Assembly (NCBI GenBank): GCA_030674185.1
Contig: JAPXFY010000016.1
Location: 39,786,966-39,850,965 of the forward strand
Origin: Monoplex corrugatus
Lineage: Eukaryota; Mollusca; Gastropoda; Littorinimorpha; Ranellidae
DNA length: 64,000 bases
Direction: 5' to 3'
The stretch's first letter is position 1. Each line of letters opens with the position of its first letter. Both the position numbers and the translations under genes were made by a program. The notes beneath the pieces were generated by a model. It was not told where the DNA came from and made no database searches. It was given only the letters and a program-made list of their open reading frames with translations. This document shows positions 47,895-61,363 of the stretch, piece after piece.

Positions 47895-50324
47895 ACTGAC
47901 ATGTAATGCAACAACCAACACACTACACACCTGTTTGTTGTGTCACTGTCCACAATACCACTGACATATATGGCAACAACTAACATACTACACTACACAC
48001 CTGTCTGTTGTGTCACTGTCCACAATACCACTGACATGCAAGGCAACAACTAACATACTACACTACACACTTGTCTGTTGTGTCACTGTCCACAATACAA
48101 CTGACATGTATGACAACAACTAACATACTACACTACACACCTGTTTGTTGTGTCACTGTCCACAATACCACTGACATGTAAGGCAACAACTAACACACTA
48201 CACACCTGTCCGTTGTGTCACTCTCCACAGTACCACTGACATGTATGGCAACAACTAACATACTACATTACATGCCTGTCTGTTGTGTCACTGTCCATAG
48301 TACCACTGACATGTAAGGCAACAACCAACACACTACACACCTGTCTGCTGTGTCACTGTCCACAGTACCACTGACATGTAAGGCAACAACTAACATACTA
48401 CACTACACACCTGTCTGTTGTGTCATTGTCCACAATACCACTGACATGTAAGGCAACAACTAACATACTACACTACACACCTGTTTGTTGTGTCACTGTC
48501 CACAATACCACTGACATGTAAGGCAACAACTAACACACTACACACCTGTCTGTTGTGTCACTGTCCACAATACCACTGACATGTATGGCAACAATAACAT
48601 ACTACACTACACACCTGTTTATTGTGTCACTCTCCACAATACCACTGACATGTATGGCAACAATAACATACTACACTACACACCTGTTTGTTGTGTCACT
48701 GTCCACAATACCAGACATGTATGGCAACAATAACATACTACACTACACACCTGTTTGTTGTGTCACTGTCCACAGTACCACTGACATGTAAGGCAACAAC
48801 TAACATACTACACTACACACCTGTCTATTGTGTCACTCTCCACAATACCACTGACATGTAAGGCAACAACTAACATACTACACTACACACCTGTTTGTTG
48901 TGTCACTGTCCATAATACCACTGACATGTATGGCAACAATAACATACTACACTACACACCTGTTTGTTGTGTCACTCTCCACAATACCACTGACATGTAA
49001 GGCAACAACTAACATACTACACTACACACCTGTTTGTTGTGTCACTGTCCATAATACCACTGACATGTATGGCAACAACTAACATACTACACTACACACT
49101 GTTTGTTGTTCACTGTCCACAGTACCACTGACATGTATGGCAACAACTAACATACTACACTACACACCTGTCTGTTGTGTCACTGTCCACAGTACCACTG
49201 ACATGTAAGGCAACAACTAACATACTACACTACACACCTGTTGTTGTGTCACTGTCCACAGTACCACTGACATGTAAGGCAACAACTAACATACTACACT
49301 ACACACCTGTCTGTTGTGTCACTGTCCACAGTACCACTGACATGTAAGGCAACAACTAACACACTACACACCTGTCTGTTGTGTCATTGTCCACTGTACA
49401 ACTGACTTGTAAGGCAACAACCAACACACTACACACCTGTTTGTTGTGTCACTCTCCACAGTACCACTGACATGTAAGGCAACAACTAACATACTACACT
49501 ACACACCTGTCTGTTGTGTCACTCTCCACAGTACAACTGACATGTAAGGCAACAACCAACACACTACACACCTGTTTGTTGTGTCACTCTCCACAGTACC
49601 ACTGACATGTAAGGCAACAACTAACATACTACACTACACACCTGTTTGTTGTGTCACTCTCCACAGTACCACTGACATGTAAGGCAACAACTAACATACT
49701 ACACTACACACCTGTCTGTTGTGTCACTCTCCACAGTACCACTGACATGTAAGGCAACAATTAACATACTACACTACACACCTGTCTGTTGTGTCACTGT
49801 CCACAATACCACTGACTTGTAAGGCAACAACCAACATACTACACTACACACCTGTCTGTTGTGTCACTGTCCACAATACCACTGACATGTAAGGCAACAA
49901 CTAACATACTACTCTACACACCTGTCTGCTGTGTCACTCTCCACAGTACCACTGACATGTAAGGCAACAACTAACATACTACACTACACACCTGTCTGTT
50001 GTGTCACTCTCCACAGTACCACTGACATGTAAGGCAACAATCAACATACTACACTACACACCTGTCTGTTGTGTCACTCTCACAGTACCACTGACAAATA
50101 AGGCAACAACCAACATACACACTACACACCTGTCTGTTGTGTCACTGTCCACTGCACCACTGACACACTACACACCTGTCTGTTGTGTCACTGTCCACAA
50201 TACCACTGACATGTAAGGCAATAACCAACACACTACGCACCTGTCTGTTGTGTCACTGTCCACTGTACCACTGACATGTAAGGCAACAACCAACATACTA
50301 CACTACACACCTGTCTGTTGTGTC
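47895..50324. repeat. 70-bp satellite-like tandem array (left part)
   Basis: About 33 units of 'cacctgtctgttgtgtcact' + 'gtccacagtaccactgacat' + 'gtaaggcaacaactaacata' + 'ctacactaca', with a common 62-bp variant lacking 'tactacac'. High identity suggests recent amplification. Open frames read Cys/Thr-rich peptides but change frame with every unit, so it is non-coding. It sits in the intron between exons 54023 and 42917. Confidence 0.95.
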
Positions 50325-53300
50325 ACCTAGCTCTGCCAACAAACTCACCACATCCACGTTTCTCTCTGACTTTGACCAATTGCTTGACCACTACTGCCTC
50401 TTACCTGGAAATCTCATCATTCTAGGTGACATCAATGTCCACTATGACAACACTCACCGTTATGACACAAGACATATCATCAACTCTCTGTCCAATCACA
50501 ATATGACTCAACACATTTCTGAACCAACCCATCAAAAAGGTCACATTCTTGACTGGATCATTTCTCGTGATCACCACAATTCAGCTACTGACAACTGCTT
50601 AGTTCTTTCTACCCGTCTAACTTCAGCCCTTCCATCTGACCACTCTGCAATTCTCTGTTCTCTCGACATTTCTCCTCCTTCCCGTACCACGCGCACAGTG
50701 ACTCGACGCAATCTCAAATCTATCGACCTCTCCACATTTTCATCTGATGCCTCCCGTCTCCTTTCTGAAAAGTCACATAACCTTGCTGATGAATTCTATA
50801 CTGCTCTCCACATCTTCTGGACACTCATGCTCCAGCCACAACCCGTCTTTTACCTGACCGCCCCCCTACCCCCTGGCTCACTCATGAGATTACCTGTGCA
50901 AAACGTGCCCGTCGCAGAGCAGAGCGCCGTTGGCACAAATCCAAACTCACTGTACACAGGCAACTTTTCCAAGCCTCTAAAACAAAAGTATCCACCCTCA
51001 TTGCATCAGCAAAAACAAGCTATTTCCAAACCAAAATCCTGAATGCCTCTTCTTCAAAAGAACTCTTTACAACCATGAATCATCTCCTTGGCACACGAAA
51101 AGATTTACCTCTCCCAACAAAACATACAAATGAAGAACTCGTATTCTCCAAGTATTTCACCACCAAAATACAAACTCTTCGTGACAGGCTTGACAGGACA
51201 CCCTGTCAACCATGCCCACCTGACCCTTCCTTCTCTGGCACACCTCTTACTACTTTTACCCCAGTCTCACAAGAAATTTTCAACACAATCAGATCCATGT
51301 CGTTCAAAACCTGCGAACTGGATCCTCTTCCAGGTTCTCTCTACTCCAACTGTCTCCCTACTCTCCTCCCATTCATCACTGACATCGTCAACACTTCTCT
51401 TCAAACTGGAACTGTCCCAGATTCTTTCAAGTCTGCTATTGTTCACCCGACTTGATGTCCACTGTCCTCCAAGGTAAAGTGGAAGGAAAGAGAAACAGAG
51501 GACGGCCACCTGCATCACTTGCTAGAAACATCACAAACATCAGTGGCAAGAAACTCCAGGAGGTGGTCAGACTTAGCCAAGATCGAGAGTGCTGGAGGCA
51601 ACTTGTGAGGACATCATGTGCAGCGGCCAACACTGTTCCCGGTGACGCCGACAGGTGAGACAGGCGATTGTTCACCCTCTCCTCAAGAAACACAATCTAG
51701 ACCCAAATGAACTGAAAATTACCGGCTATTTCTAATCTCTCTTTCTTGTCAAAACTCCTTGAAAAAGTTGTCCTCAACCAGCTGAACTCTCACCTGTCTG
51801 CCAACAATCTCCTCAATCCTTTCCAGTCAGCCTACCGCCAGTGCCATAGCACTGAAACTGCCCTACTACACATTCTCAACAATCTCCTCCTTGCAACTGA
51901 TATTGGCAAAGTCTCTCTCCTCACACTCCTTGATCTGTCTGCAGCCTTCGATACCATTGACCATGGTATTCTCCTTTCTAGACTTCATCATACTTTTGGC
52001 ATCTCTGACATTGCTCTCTCCTTTTTCACTTCGTATTTATCAAACAGAAAACAAACTGTTCTCATCAATGGCACTTACTCTCAACCTGCATACCTGACCT
52101 GTGGTGTTCCACAAGGATCTGTCCTTGGCCCTGTTCTTTTCACTCTTTATACCTCCCCCTGTCCACCATCATCAACTCCCACTCTATAAAACACCACTTC
52201 TATGCTGATGACACCCAACTTCAAGACAGTGACTCACCTGATAATATACAGCACCTGTTGACTCGCACCACTGAGTGTTACTCGGACATTAAGAACTGGA
52301 TGACGTTCAACAAACTTCAGCTTAATGACGACAAGACAGAAGCTATCCTCATTGGCACCCGTCAGAAACTTTCTCAGCTGCCTCCTCTTTCTCTCCCATT
52401 ATGTAACACATCAGTCCCAATTTCTGATTCAGCTAAAAACCTTGGTGTCTGCATTGACTCTACCCTGTCCATGAACAACTTTGTTTCTCAAACTGCCAGA
52501 TCTTGCTACTATCATCTCCATCGTATAAGCCTGATCAGGAAGTATCTCTCTGTCGAAACAACTGCAAAACTCGTTCTCTCCTTCATAATGTCTCGCATTG
52601 ATATTGCAATTCACTCCTGTCTGGTCTTCCTGCCTCCATCATTCACATCCTACAGCGCATTCAAAACAATGCTGTACGCCTTGTACTCAAAAAGAAAAAA
52701 GCTGACCACATATCTCCTCTCCTGGCACAACTTCACTGGCTCCCTGTATCAAAGCGCATACAGTACAAACTAGACACCATGTGCTACAAAAGCCTCAATT
52801 AACGCAGCCCCCGATTACCTGTCAAGCCTACTTGAGATCTATCTTCCCTCACGTACCCTCCGCTCTGCCTCCGATCCTCTGACTTTTCGCTTTCCACGCA
52901 CTAAGCTCAATACCTATGGTCCACGAGCCTTCTCTGTTTCTGGTCCACTCTCCTGGAACAAACTTCCTCTCTCAGTCCGTCAGCAACCTACTTTTGTCTC
53001 CTTCAAGTCTGCTCTCAAAACTCACCTTTTCTCCTCCGCATAAAATCCTAACCTTACTCACCCCCCCCCCCCCCCCCCTCTGCAGCCTGTCTCCGCTCGG
53101 AGGGGAATCACATGGTTATAATATATAATTGTATATGCTATGCTCTCTATAATTTTCCATTGCTTTTATTCTTGCTTTTATTCTTTCTCCCCATTTATAG
53201 CCATGCGTGCGTGTGTGCGTGTGTGTGTGTGTGTGGTGTGTGTGTGTGGTGTGCGTGTGCGTGGTGTGTGTGTGCGTGGTGCGGCGTGTGCGCGTGTGTG

Positions 53301-53375
53301 TCTGCTTCAGCGCTTAGATTTGATTTCATCAAGATTTTGCGCTATATAAATATTGTAATTATTATTATTATTATT
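50325..53375 (+). mobile_element. L2-like LINE copy 2, 5'-truncated, inserted in the 70-bp array
   Basis: Begins at a point matching about 43225 of copy 1 ('cctagctctgccaacaaact') and ends 'gcgctatataaatattgtaa' + (ATT)n. Compared with copy 1 it has small deletions near 50810 and 51138, and frame breaks near 52170 and 52600. A 218-bp foreign insertion lies at 51449-51666. Its 3' tail is simple, lacking the second end present in copies 1 and 3. Left and right junctions fall within one array unit ('gtgtcac' | 'tctccac') with no clear target duplication. Confidence 0.88.
51449..51666 (+). mobile_element. RTE-like LINE 3' fragment nested in LINE copy 2
   Basis: Encodes STVLQGKVEGKRNRGRPPAS, LARNITNISGKKLQEVVRLS and ECWRQLVRTSCAAANTVP, the extreme C-terminus of an RTE-like ORF2 related to 31205-31449. 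ATTGTTCACCC occurs at 51438-51448 and again at 51667-51677, a clean 11-bp target-site duplication. LINE copy 1 at about 44350 has the uninterrupted site. Confidence 0.92.
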
Positions 53376-53379
53376 AATT

Positions 53380-53645
53380 ACTCTCCACAGTACCACTGAC
53401 ATGTAAGGCAACAAACAGCATACTACACTACACACCTGTCTGTTGTGTCACTGTCCACAGTACTACTGACATGTAAGGCAACAACTAACATACTACACTA
53501 CGCAGCTGTCTGTTGTGTCACTGTCCACTGCACCACTGACATGTAAAGCAACAACCAACACATTACGCACCTGTCTGTTGTGTCACTGTCCACTGTACCA
53601 CTGACATGTAAGGCAACAACACACTACACATCTGTTGTGTATGAC
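53380..53645. repeat. 70-bp tandem array (right part)
   Basis: About four units, beginning 'tctccacagtaccactgaca', continue the array after LINE copy 2 and decay towards the exon. Confidence 0.9.
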
Positions 53646-54022
53646 GCTGCTATTGTACCAATCTGACCCTTATTCATTGTAAGACAAGAATGTAACATAG
53701 CAAGTTTGGTCTTTGGGAAACACCACCTCGTTCTTACAAAGTGGAATTCATTATGTGCAATATTAGATTTTGCTTACTATTGACAGTATTTTACATGAGG
53801 GAAAACGAAGGAATCGGGTAGGGAAAATAAAAGAGTACATTACTGCTGGAAATTCATAGTAAGCAGATTCATTACAAGTGAACTGCACTACCTTACTACC
53901 TATTGTACCACTGGCATGTAAAGCAGCAACCAAGATCCTATATTGCATATGCTGACTGTTGTGTCCGTGTACTGAGTACAGTATATGTCTCTAATGACAA
54001 ACAGACACCTTGTCCCCTTTAC
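53646..54022. other. Intron; probable source of the 70-bp unit
   Basis: Unique sequence except 'gtaccactggcatgtaaagc' + 'agcaaccaagatcctatatt' and 'gactgttgtgtccgtgt' at 53910-53970, which align with one diverged array unit right beside the splice donor of exon 54023. Confidence 0.5.
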
Positions 54023-54150
54023 CTTTCTGTTTGCTGGAGCGGAAGAATGTCGTTTCTTCCCTTGTGACTTGGACGTCTGACTGTCTTCAGGTTTAGGTGC
54101 TGCTTTACATATGTCTGTCTTGAACAGGTTGCGTCTGGCTTTTTTGAGGC
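54023..54150 (-). CDS. TICRR: TICRR/Treslin-like exon (second of five seen)
   Basis: 128 nt with acceptor 'gtgtattgacag' and donor GTAAAGG. Entry in phase 1 joins the G left by exon 60297-60387, giving HK-G-LKKARRNLFKTD. It continues ICKAAPKPEDSQTSKSQGKK and RHSSAPANRK and exits in phase 0. The peptide is basic and disordered. The clean join to exon 60297-60387 supports both. The mismatch with the phase-1 entry of 42774-42917 is discussed there. The donor is moderate (AAG|GTAAAG). Confidence 0.8.
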
Positions 54151-54915
54151 CTGTCAATACACATACAATACACTATAATAAAGCAACTACAACAATACAA
54201 CACAATATGAAAACAGCACGGTATAATAAATACAACACATTACAATGAATACAACAATATGGTAGAGTAATTACAACGAAATGAAATACATACAACAAAA
54301 TTCAATACAATATATACAACACAATTCAATGTGATAAATACAATATCATATGATACACCTAATATAACACAAATACAATAACTACAACATACAATACCAT
54401 ACAATTTAATCCAATAAATACACCCAATACCATATATACAACATAATGCAATATCATAATCACAACCAACACGATACAATAATTCTTTATCAATCCAAGT
54501 TTGGAAACATTCCAATCCAACCACATAGCTAATAACAAGCACACACCACTCTCACAAAATGTATAAAACACAACCCTATCATGACCTAATGTTGATCTTA
54601 TGTTGAAAACCAATACTAAAATTATCTGTAAAATGTCATAGCACAGTAAAACCACCTATTCTCAATGTAAGATTTCAAGAATGATTTATCATAAGATGTG
54701 TATATAGATGATCAGACAAGATAAACAGAGAGACATAGATACAGACAGAAGATGTGTAGACAGACAGACAGATAGCCAGCCAGCCAGACAGACAGATAGA
54801 TAGGTATCGAGATATAAAGATATATAGATACAGATACAGATATCATATAGATACATACAGATATCTAGTTTTAAAAAAAAGTTTCATCTTGCTCATATCA
54901 ACACTTAACTCACTC
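54151..54915. repeat. AT-rich, (ACAATA)n-like degenerate simple repeat
   Basis: 54160-54480 is built from 'aatacaacacaat'-like words; 54700-54860 from (GACA)n and (GATA)n words. No exon seen. Confidence 0.7.
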
Positions 54916-55815
54916 CCTACAAGGTGATTTGGAATTTAACATTCCTCTGTGTATTGGGCGTTTGTATAGGTTTTAAAAAAAAATCATTAAAAAATAATGG
55001 CCTCACACATATTCTAATTTTCAAACATGATTATCATTATACTGAACAAGCATTTTACAAAGTTTCAAAGTTGTAACCTTTAAGGTACTCTTTTTGTTGC
55101 CAGTTGTAAAACAAGGTAAATTTTTATGGTAATAAAAATGAGGGTGATCGCAAGAGCATATGAGCGTATAAGGGAATTTCTCACTGTTCTTGAAAAGAGG
55201 ACTGTTTTCCACATAAATCACATCGGAAATACCAGTAGAGAGTAAACAATAACTGATTGAGAGTTTCTACTCTCTACCTTGTCGATTTGTCATTTCACAT
55301 TCTCCTGTATGCAGGCGGTTTGTACAGGTGTTTAAAAAAAAATTAAAAAATCATGAGGAAACACACACTCTTGAAATTTTCACACATGGTTATTGTTTGA
55401 TTGAATAAGCACATAACAGAGTTTCAAAGCTGTAACGTTTATAGTTCTCTTTTTGTACGTGGTAATGAGAGAAAATATGTTTTTGTGACAACAAAACTGA
55501 GGGTGGCTGCAATTGGATAGTGGTAAAGTTCACACTGCTCCTGAAAAGTGGACAGTTTTCTACATAAATCACATTGAAAAGCCAAGTACAGAATGAACAA
55601 TGGCTACCTGAGATTTCTACTTTATACAATTCAGCTAAAGTCAGCAAAATGCTGCTGACTACATGGCGATTTGTAGTCAGCTTCAGTATACCAAGTGCTT
55701 GAATAGAGTTGGAAAAATCATGAAAAAATATTTACGAAACACACATTCTTGAAATAGTGACATATGATTAATGTTTGACTAAATAAGCACAGCACAAGGT
55801 TTCAAAACTATAACC
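54916..55815. repeat. ~360-bp tandem repeat, ~2.4 copies
   Basis: Blocks recur in order: 'tgtataggttttaaaaaaaa', 'cacacatattctaattttca', 'aagtttcaaagttgtaacct', 'tactctttttgttgcc', 'aatgagggtgatcgcaa', 'gtccacataaatcacat'. They start near 54916, 55260 and 55660, the last truncated. No coding content. Confidence 0.85.
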
Positions 55816-56075
55816 TCAACACACAGATACACACACCCAGAGACACATACACCCACATCCATACACACACCAAACACATTCATACATACAACATACACAC
55901 AACACATACACAGAGTACACACACACAGTACAAACATCCACACACAGTACAAACATCCACATGCACATACAAGTGCAGGTGTGCACACATGTACATACAA
56001 GTGCAGGTGTGCACACATGTACATACACACACACACACATATGCACACACACACAAACACACACACTCACATACA

Positions 56076-56120
<45 letters not shown>
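55816..56120. repeat. (CA)n-rich microsatellite
   Basis: Impure CA/CATA tracts, including a 32-bp direct repeat of 'catacaagtgcaggtgtgca' near 55967 and 55995, ending in pure (CA)n. Confidence 0.92.
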
Positions 56121-56124
<4 letters not shown>

Positions 56125-56487
56125 ACATGCATTTCATTCACTGCTGTTCCATTTCCAAACTGTATTTTGCTAGTTGCCCTTATGCCTGAAGGTTTTGTTT
56201 GATCACTGCATCTCTTGTTTCATCAACCATGTGCTTCATAATCAGGTCAATGAATATTTGGTAAAAAAAATGACGGGGTCTGGTCTTTAATGCCATACAA
56301 CTTTAGCCTATGTGTTTGGCTATCTGTATATGGAGGAATAACTGAAAGGAAAACACACACACACACAAAATCTTCAAGGCAGACATTCATCACGAAACAA
56401 CAGAACCAACCTCAGTCAGATCAGCTGGTGGGCTATTTGCATAAGTGCCGCGCTACGAAGGCCACGGCTACACACTGTGTCACTCAC

Positions 56488-56700
56488 CACACCCAACCCC
56501 TCTCTTCCTTTCACCTTTTCTGTCGGACCCATTTTCGTCAATTCCATCCCTTCTGATGGGCTAAAACCACTTTCTTCATACTGTTCTGCATCTTTGGAGT
56601 CAGACCCCTTAGTAAGAATGACTTTTATTGCCTGACATAATGTGCAAACACGTCTTGTTCGACTGCTGTGAGCGCAACTCGTTTGCAGTCGAGACGCCAT
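56488..56700 (-). CDS. Possible first coding exon of an unknown nested gene
   Basis: ATGGCGTCTC at 56700, a good start context ('aaaacaATGG'), opens 71 codons: MASRLQTSCAHSSRTRRVCT, LCQAIKVILTKGSDSKDAEQ, then YEESGFSPSEGMEL. A strong donor GTGAGT follows 56488 in phase 0. It lies in the intron between TICRR-like exons 60297 and 54150 on the same strand, and the TICRR exon chain is in phase without it. It could be an alternative promoter/first exon, a nested gene or chance. Family not recognised. Confidence 0.35.
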
Positions 56701-57015
56701 TGTTTTCTTGTGGTAAACAGGAACGGGGTCAACACAAAAATAGCTCTATGGCTGACTGGTCATAGGTCACTAGCCACATGCAGTGGTCAAATGTTACTGT
56801 GGTAATGAGGCTTTAGCATGACCCACTTCAATTTCCACTACACAGCACTATGTCACCAGTGGAAATTTTTGAATGAGCGAGCCACATATACGGACCTCAG
56901 AGTGGAGGAAGCGCTTCGCTGAATATGTCTGGATATCCGGCTGTTAGTGCTGAGTGAGGTAAATCTGGAAAGGCATTAAAAAGATCGGGGGGGGGGGGGG
57001 GGAGCAATAAGTTTT
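56701..57015. other. No gene seen; intron with poly(G)
   Basis: A G run of about 16 at 56988-57003. Sequence upstream of the 56700 ATG is not CpG-rich. Confidence 0.4.
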
Positions 57016-57039
57016 TTTGATTATGTTTTCCTTTATTTT

Positions 57040-57722
57040 CTCTCTACACCATCTCTTCATTACCTCTGTGTCACTACCCCAACACTGCTCATTTCAGCTC
57101 TCCAAAACACCACCCATATCACTTACCCCACACCACTCACTTCAGCTCTCCATCACACCCTCTGTATTCCTACCCCACCCCACTCATTTGTTCTCCAACA
57201 CACCTGTGTCATTATCCCCACATCGCTCAATTCAGCTCTCCAACACATCTTCAATATCATTACCCCACCCCACTCATTTCAGTTCTCCAACACACCTCCT
57301 GTGTAACTATTCCCACATTGCTCAATTCAGCTCTCTAACACACCTTCAATATCACTACCCCACCCCACTCGTTTCTGTTCTCCAACACTCCTGTGTCACT
57401 ACCCCCTCACCCTGTGCAATTCAATTCTCCAGTACTCCTATGTCACTACCCCCACATAACTCAGTTCAGCTCTCCAACATGTCTCCTATGTCACTACCCC
57501 CACATAACTCATTTCAGCTCTCCAACATGTCTCCTATGTCACTACCCCCACATAACTCATTTCAGCTCTCCAACATGTCTCCTATGTCACTACCCCCACA
57601 TAACTCATTTCAGCTCTCCAACATGTCTCCTATGTCACTACCCCCACATAACTCATTTCAGCTCTCCAACATGTCTCCTATGTCACTACCCCAACATAAC
57701 TCATTTCAGCTCTCCAACACAC
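57040..57722. repeat. 48-bp minisatellite
   Basis: Six near-identical 48-bp units at 57435-57720 ('catgtctcctatgtcactac', 'ccccacataactcatttcag', 'ctctccaa') preceded by about eight diverged units from 57040. Because 48 is divisible by 3 the whole stretch stays open for 263 codons (57017-57808), reading MSPMSLPPHNSFQLSN per unit. Length conservation rather than coding explains this. Confidence 0.92.
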
Positions 57723-57954
57723 CTCCAAAACTGAGGTCACTAAAAGAGAAGGGCAAGAAGGGCCACAGGATCTGGAACAATTTCCTACTATGTTGTGATG
57801 ATAGATGAGAATCAGGATGACAATAACGACGCTATGGAATTGCATCTCAGCTTGAGAGATTGTGTGACTGGGTTGTACACAACATTTATTTCATAATGTA
57901 TCTTGGTATCTGACAAGCATGAGCTATGCAGAACATGGGCAACATCCCCAATAA
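57723..57954. other. No gene seen; intron
   Basis: Short unique sequence between two arrays. Confidence 0.4.
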
Positions 57955-59164
<1,210 letters not shown>

Positions 59165-60010
59165 TTCTACATGTCTTAAGTTTTATGGTTGCTTGCAAGG
59201 ATCTGGCAAGGAGAGCAAAGAATGCTCTGCTATTTGTACATAACTTATATATGCTTTAAGTGTTTTAGAAATCTTTAATACACAGCGACAACCTGTTGCA
59301 CAATATGTTGCTGAAATGTGGAATATGGACAAAGCAGCTACATATACTGAAACAGTACAGTTATATGGCCTCAAGAAAAGTCTGGATGTGCAAATTAAAA
59401 CACCAAATGATCCAATCTAGACATCCCAATTATATAAACTCTTATATGTGTTGTGTAAGACAATGGCTAAGAATTTTACATCTGGAAGAAAACATTACCA
59501 TTTAAAGCATATAACATGCTGATGGAATACGAATCGAGGAAGAAAAATTTCATGTACCTGGGTATAAGGTATTAGTAATTTATTATATCACAATAGTTAT
59601 GGATTTGTCTGGTTAAATCAAAGAGTTGGAAACGTAAAAGATTTTGTGCATGAGTTACATCAACAGCTAATCGATTGTAGGTGGCAACATTGGAATGACC
59701 ACATCCACTGTAAAAACTGATTTTCTTTCAATAAAACATTTAGGTCACAGAGAAATTATGAAATATACATTCTGTAAATACTGAAAGACATATCAAAAAC
59801 TGTATGACAAAGTGTAGATGTGGAATAACACATACTGCAGTGTATCATGATCGATACAAGAATATTTCAGAGAATGCAATGACGTATCCAATATATAACG
59901 ATGCAGTAGAAGATGAAGTATACTTTGTACTCTTTTGGCCTACTCTCTTAGATATCTGCCAAAGGTACATGCCTCGATGTTAATATACTTACAGCAAACC
60001 AGAATAAAAG
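59165..60010 (+). mobile_element. Eroded LINE C-terminal fragment
   Basis: Pieces in several frames read NTQRQPVAQYVAEMWNMDKA, YGLKKSLDVQIKTPNDPI, YRYKNISENAMTYPIYND-like and VEDEVYFVLFWPTLLDICQR. This is the C-terminal domain of a LINE ORF2 with its Cys/His tail lost. Many stops make it an old copy. It is distinct from the RTE-like and L2-like fragments nearby. Confidence 0.65.
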
Positions 60011-60189
60011 TTATGATAATAATGTGATGCTTGTTACAACTTGCTGTTTTGTATTATATATTCAATGTTGTATTATGTCCACCTTCACATGGGGCTGTGG
60101 CTTATTCTGAATGAATTGCATTTCTGTCTCTCTCCCTCGCCTTTTCTCTAATGAACACATGTGTCCAACACACACATGCATACGCACAT

Positions 60190-60193
60190 ATGC

Positions 60194-60265
<72 letters not shown>

Positions 60266-60290
60266 ACACACACTCACACACACAAACACA
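60190..60290. repeat. (CA)n microsatellite
   Basis: About 45 CA units reaching to within 6 bp of the splice donor of exon 60297-60387. Confidence 0.95.
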
Positions 60291-60296
60291 CAGTAC

Positions 60297-60387
60297 CTTT
60301 ATGTTGTTTGGCTGGAGATTTTTTGCCAGGAGACTTGGATTTCTCTTTCTTAGCTTTGGCCTTGGTTCCTTTCTTATTCTTGTTTCC
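60297..60387 (-). CDS. TICRR: TICRR/Treslin-like exon (most 5' one in the window)
   Basis: 91 nt with acceptor 'ttcttggaattgtgcag' and donor GTACTGTG, followed at once by (CA)n. It enters in phase 0 and leaves in phase 1, joining exon 54023-54150. It encodes GNKNKKGTKAKAKKEKSK then SPGKKSPAKQHK, a strongly basic segment with two SPxK CDK-type motifs. Its 3' half and donor have been copied at least six times at 57.96-59.06 kb. The next exon upstream should lie beyond the transposons at 60.4-64 kb. Confidence 0.75.
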
Positions 60388-60414
60388 CTGCACAATTCCA
60401 AGAATCTGTGATAC

Positions 60415-60932
60415 TGCACAAAGGTGGTAATGCTAAAGACTGTAACAACTACAGCACAACTGCTCTCATCAGCCACACCCATAGATCTTTCTAATAATCA
60501 TCCTAAACAAAGCAAAAAGTTGAAGAAGAGCAGTCAAAATGTCAGGATGGGTACAGACCAAACAGAAGCATCACAGATGTCATTTGTCCTACAAATTATC
60601 AGACAACTCAAAAGCATTGGACAAGACGCATTCATCATTTTCATCAACTATGGCACGTCTTTTGATAGTGACGAACACTCCAGCCTTTTAATACAAAGCA
60701 GAAAATGGGCTTTCCACGCTAACATTACTTATTGAAGGAGTAAATATATCAAGATCAAAAGGCAACTGGAACAAACACAGTTGTGAATTCTTTGACATCA
60801 AAAAAGATGTTCACCAGGATTGCGTATCACCACAACTCTTCAACATATGTACTGAATAGGTTGCAAGGGAAGCAGACTTGGATGGTGTAAGTGTCAAAAC
60901 TGATGGCAGAGACACCATTTATTTAAGGTATG
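60415..60932 (+). mobile_element. Decayed LINE, 5' part (reverse transcriptase)
   Basis: Across shifting frames: DCNNYSTTALISHTHRSF, VLQIIRQLKSIGQDAFI, INYGTSFDSDEHSSLL, then EFFDIKKDVHQDCVSPQLFN and LDGVSVKTDGRDTIYLRY. The first catalytic Asp of the core is retained in altered form. The copy breaks off at the ADD motif, where LINE copy 3 is inserted; it resumes at 62409. Its left end lies about 25 bp from the splice acceptor of exon 60297-60387. Confidence 0.8.
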
Positions 60933-61273
60933 ATAATAAATAATAATAATATATTTTATTTATATAGCGCAAAATCTTGATAAAATCAAATCTAAGCGCT
61001 GAGCGTATACATGCATACATACCTACATACATATGAGCGTATACATGCATACATACATGCTTACATACTTACATACATAAATCTAAGCTGAGCGTATACA
61101 TGCATACATACATACATACATAAATCTAAGCGTATACATACATACATACATACATACATACATACATACATACATACGTACGCACATGCATACATAATAA
61201 TTACAATATTTATATAGCGCAAATCTCGACAAAATCAAATCCAAGCGCCGAAAAGACACACACGCACACAGCA

Positions 61274-61363
<90 letters not shown>

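Noticed and set aside
48555..50216. Repeated Cys/Thr-rich peptides of 60-78 codons
   Set aside because: They come from the 70-bp array, change frame between units and lack any gene structure.
50325..53375. Host gene encoded by the long plus-strand frames
   Set aside because: Near-identical to LINE copies 1 and 3, with reverse-transcriptase motifs; it is a retrotransposon.
57017..57808. 263-codon frame with 16-residue repeats
   Set aside because: The repeat unit is 48 bp, so the frame stays open by arithmetic; diverged units show indels and no splice or start support.
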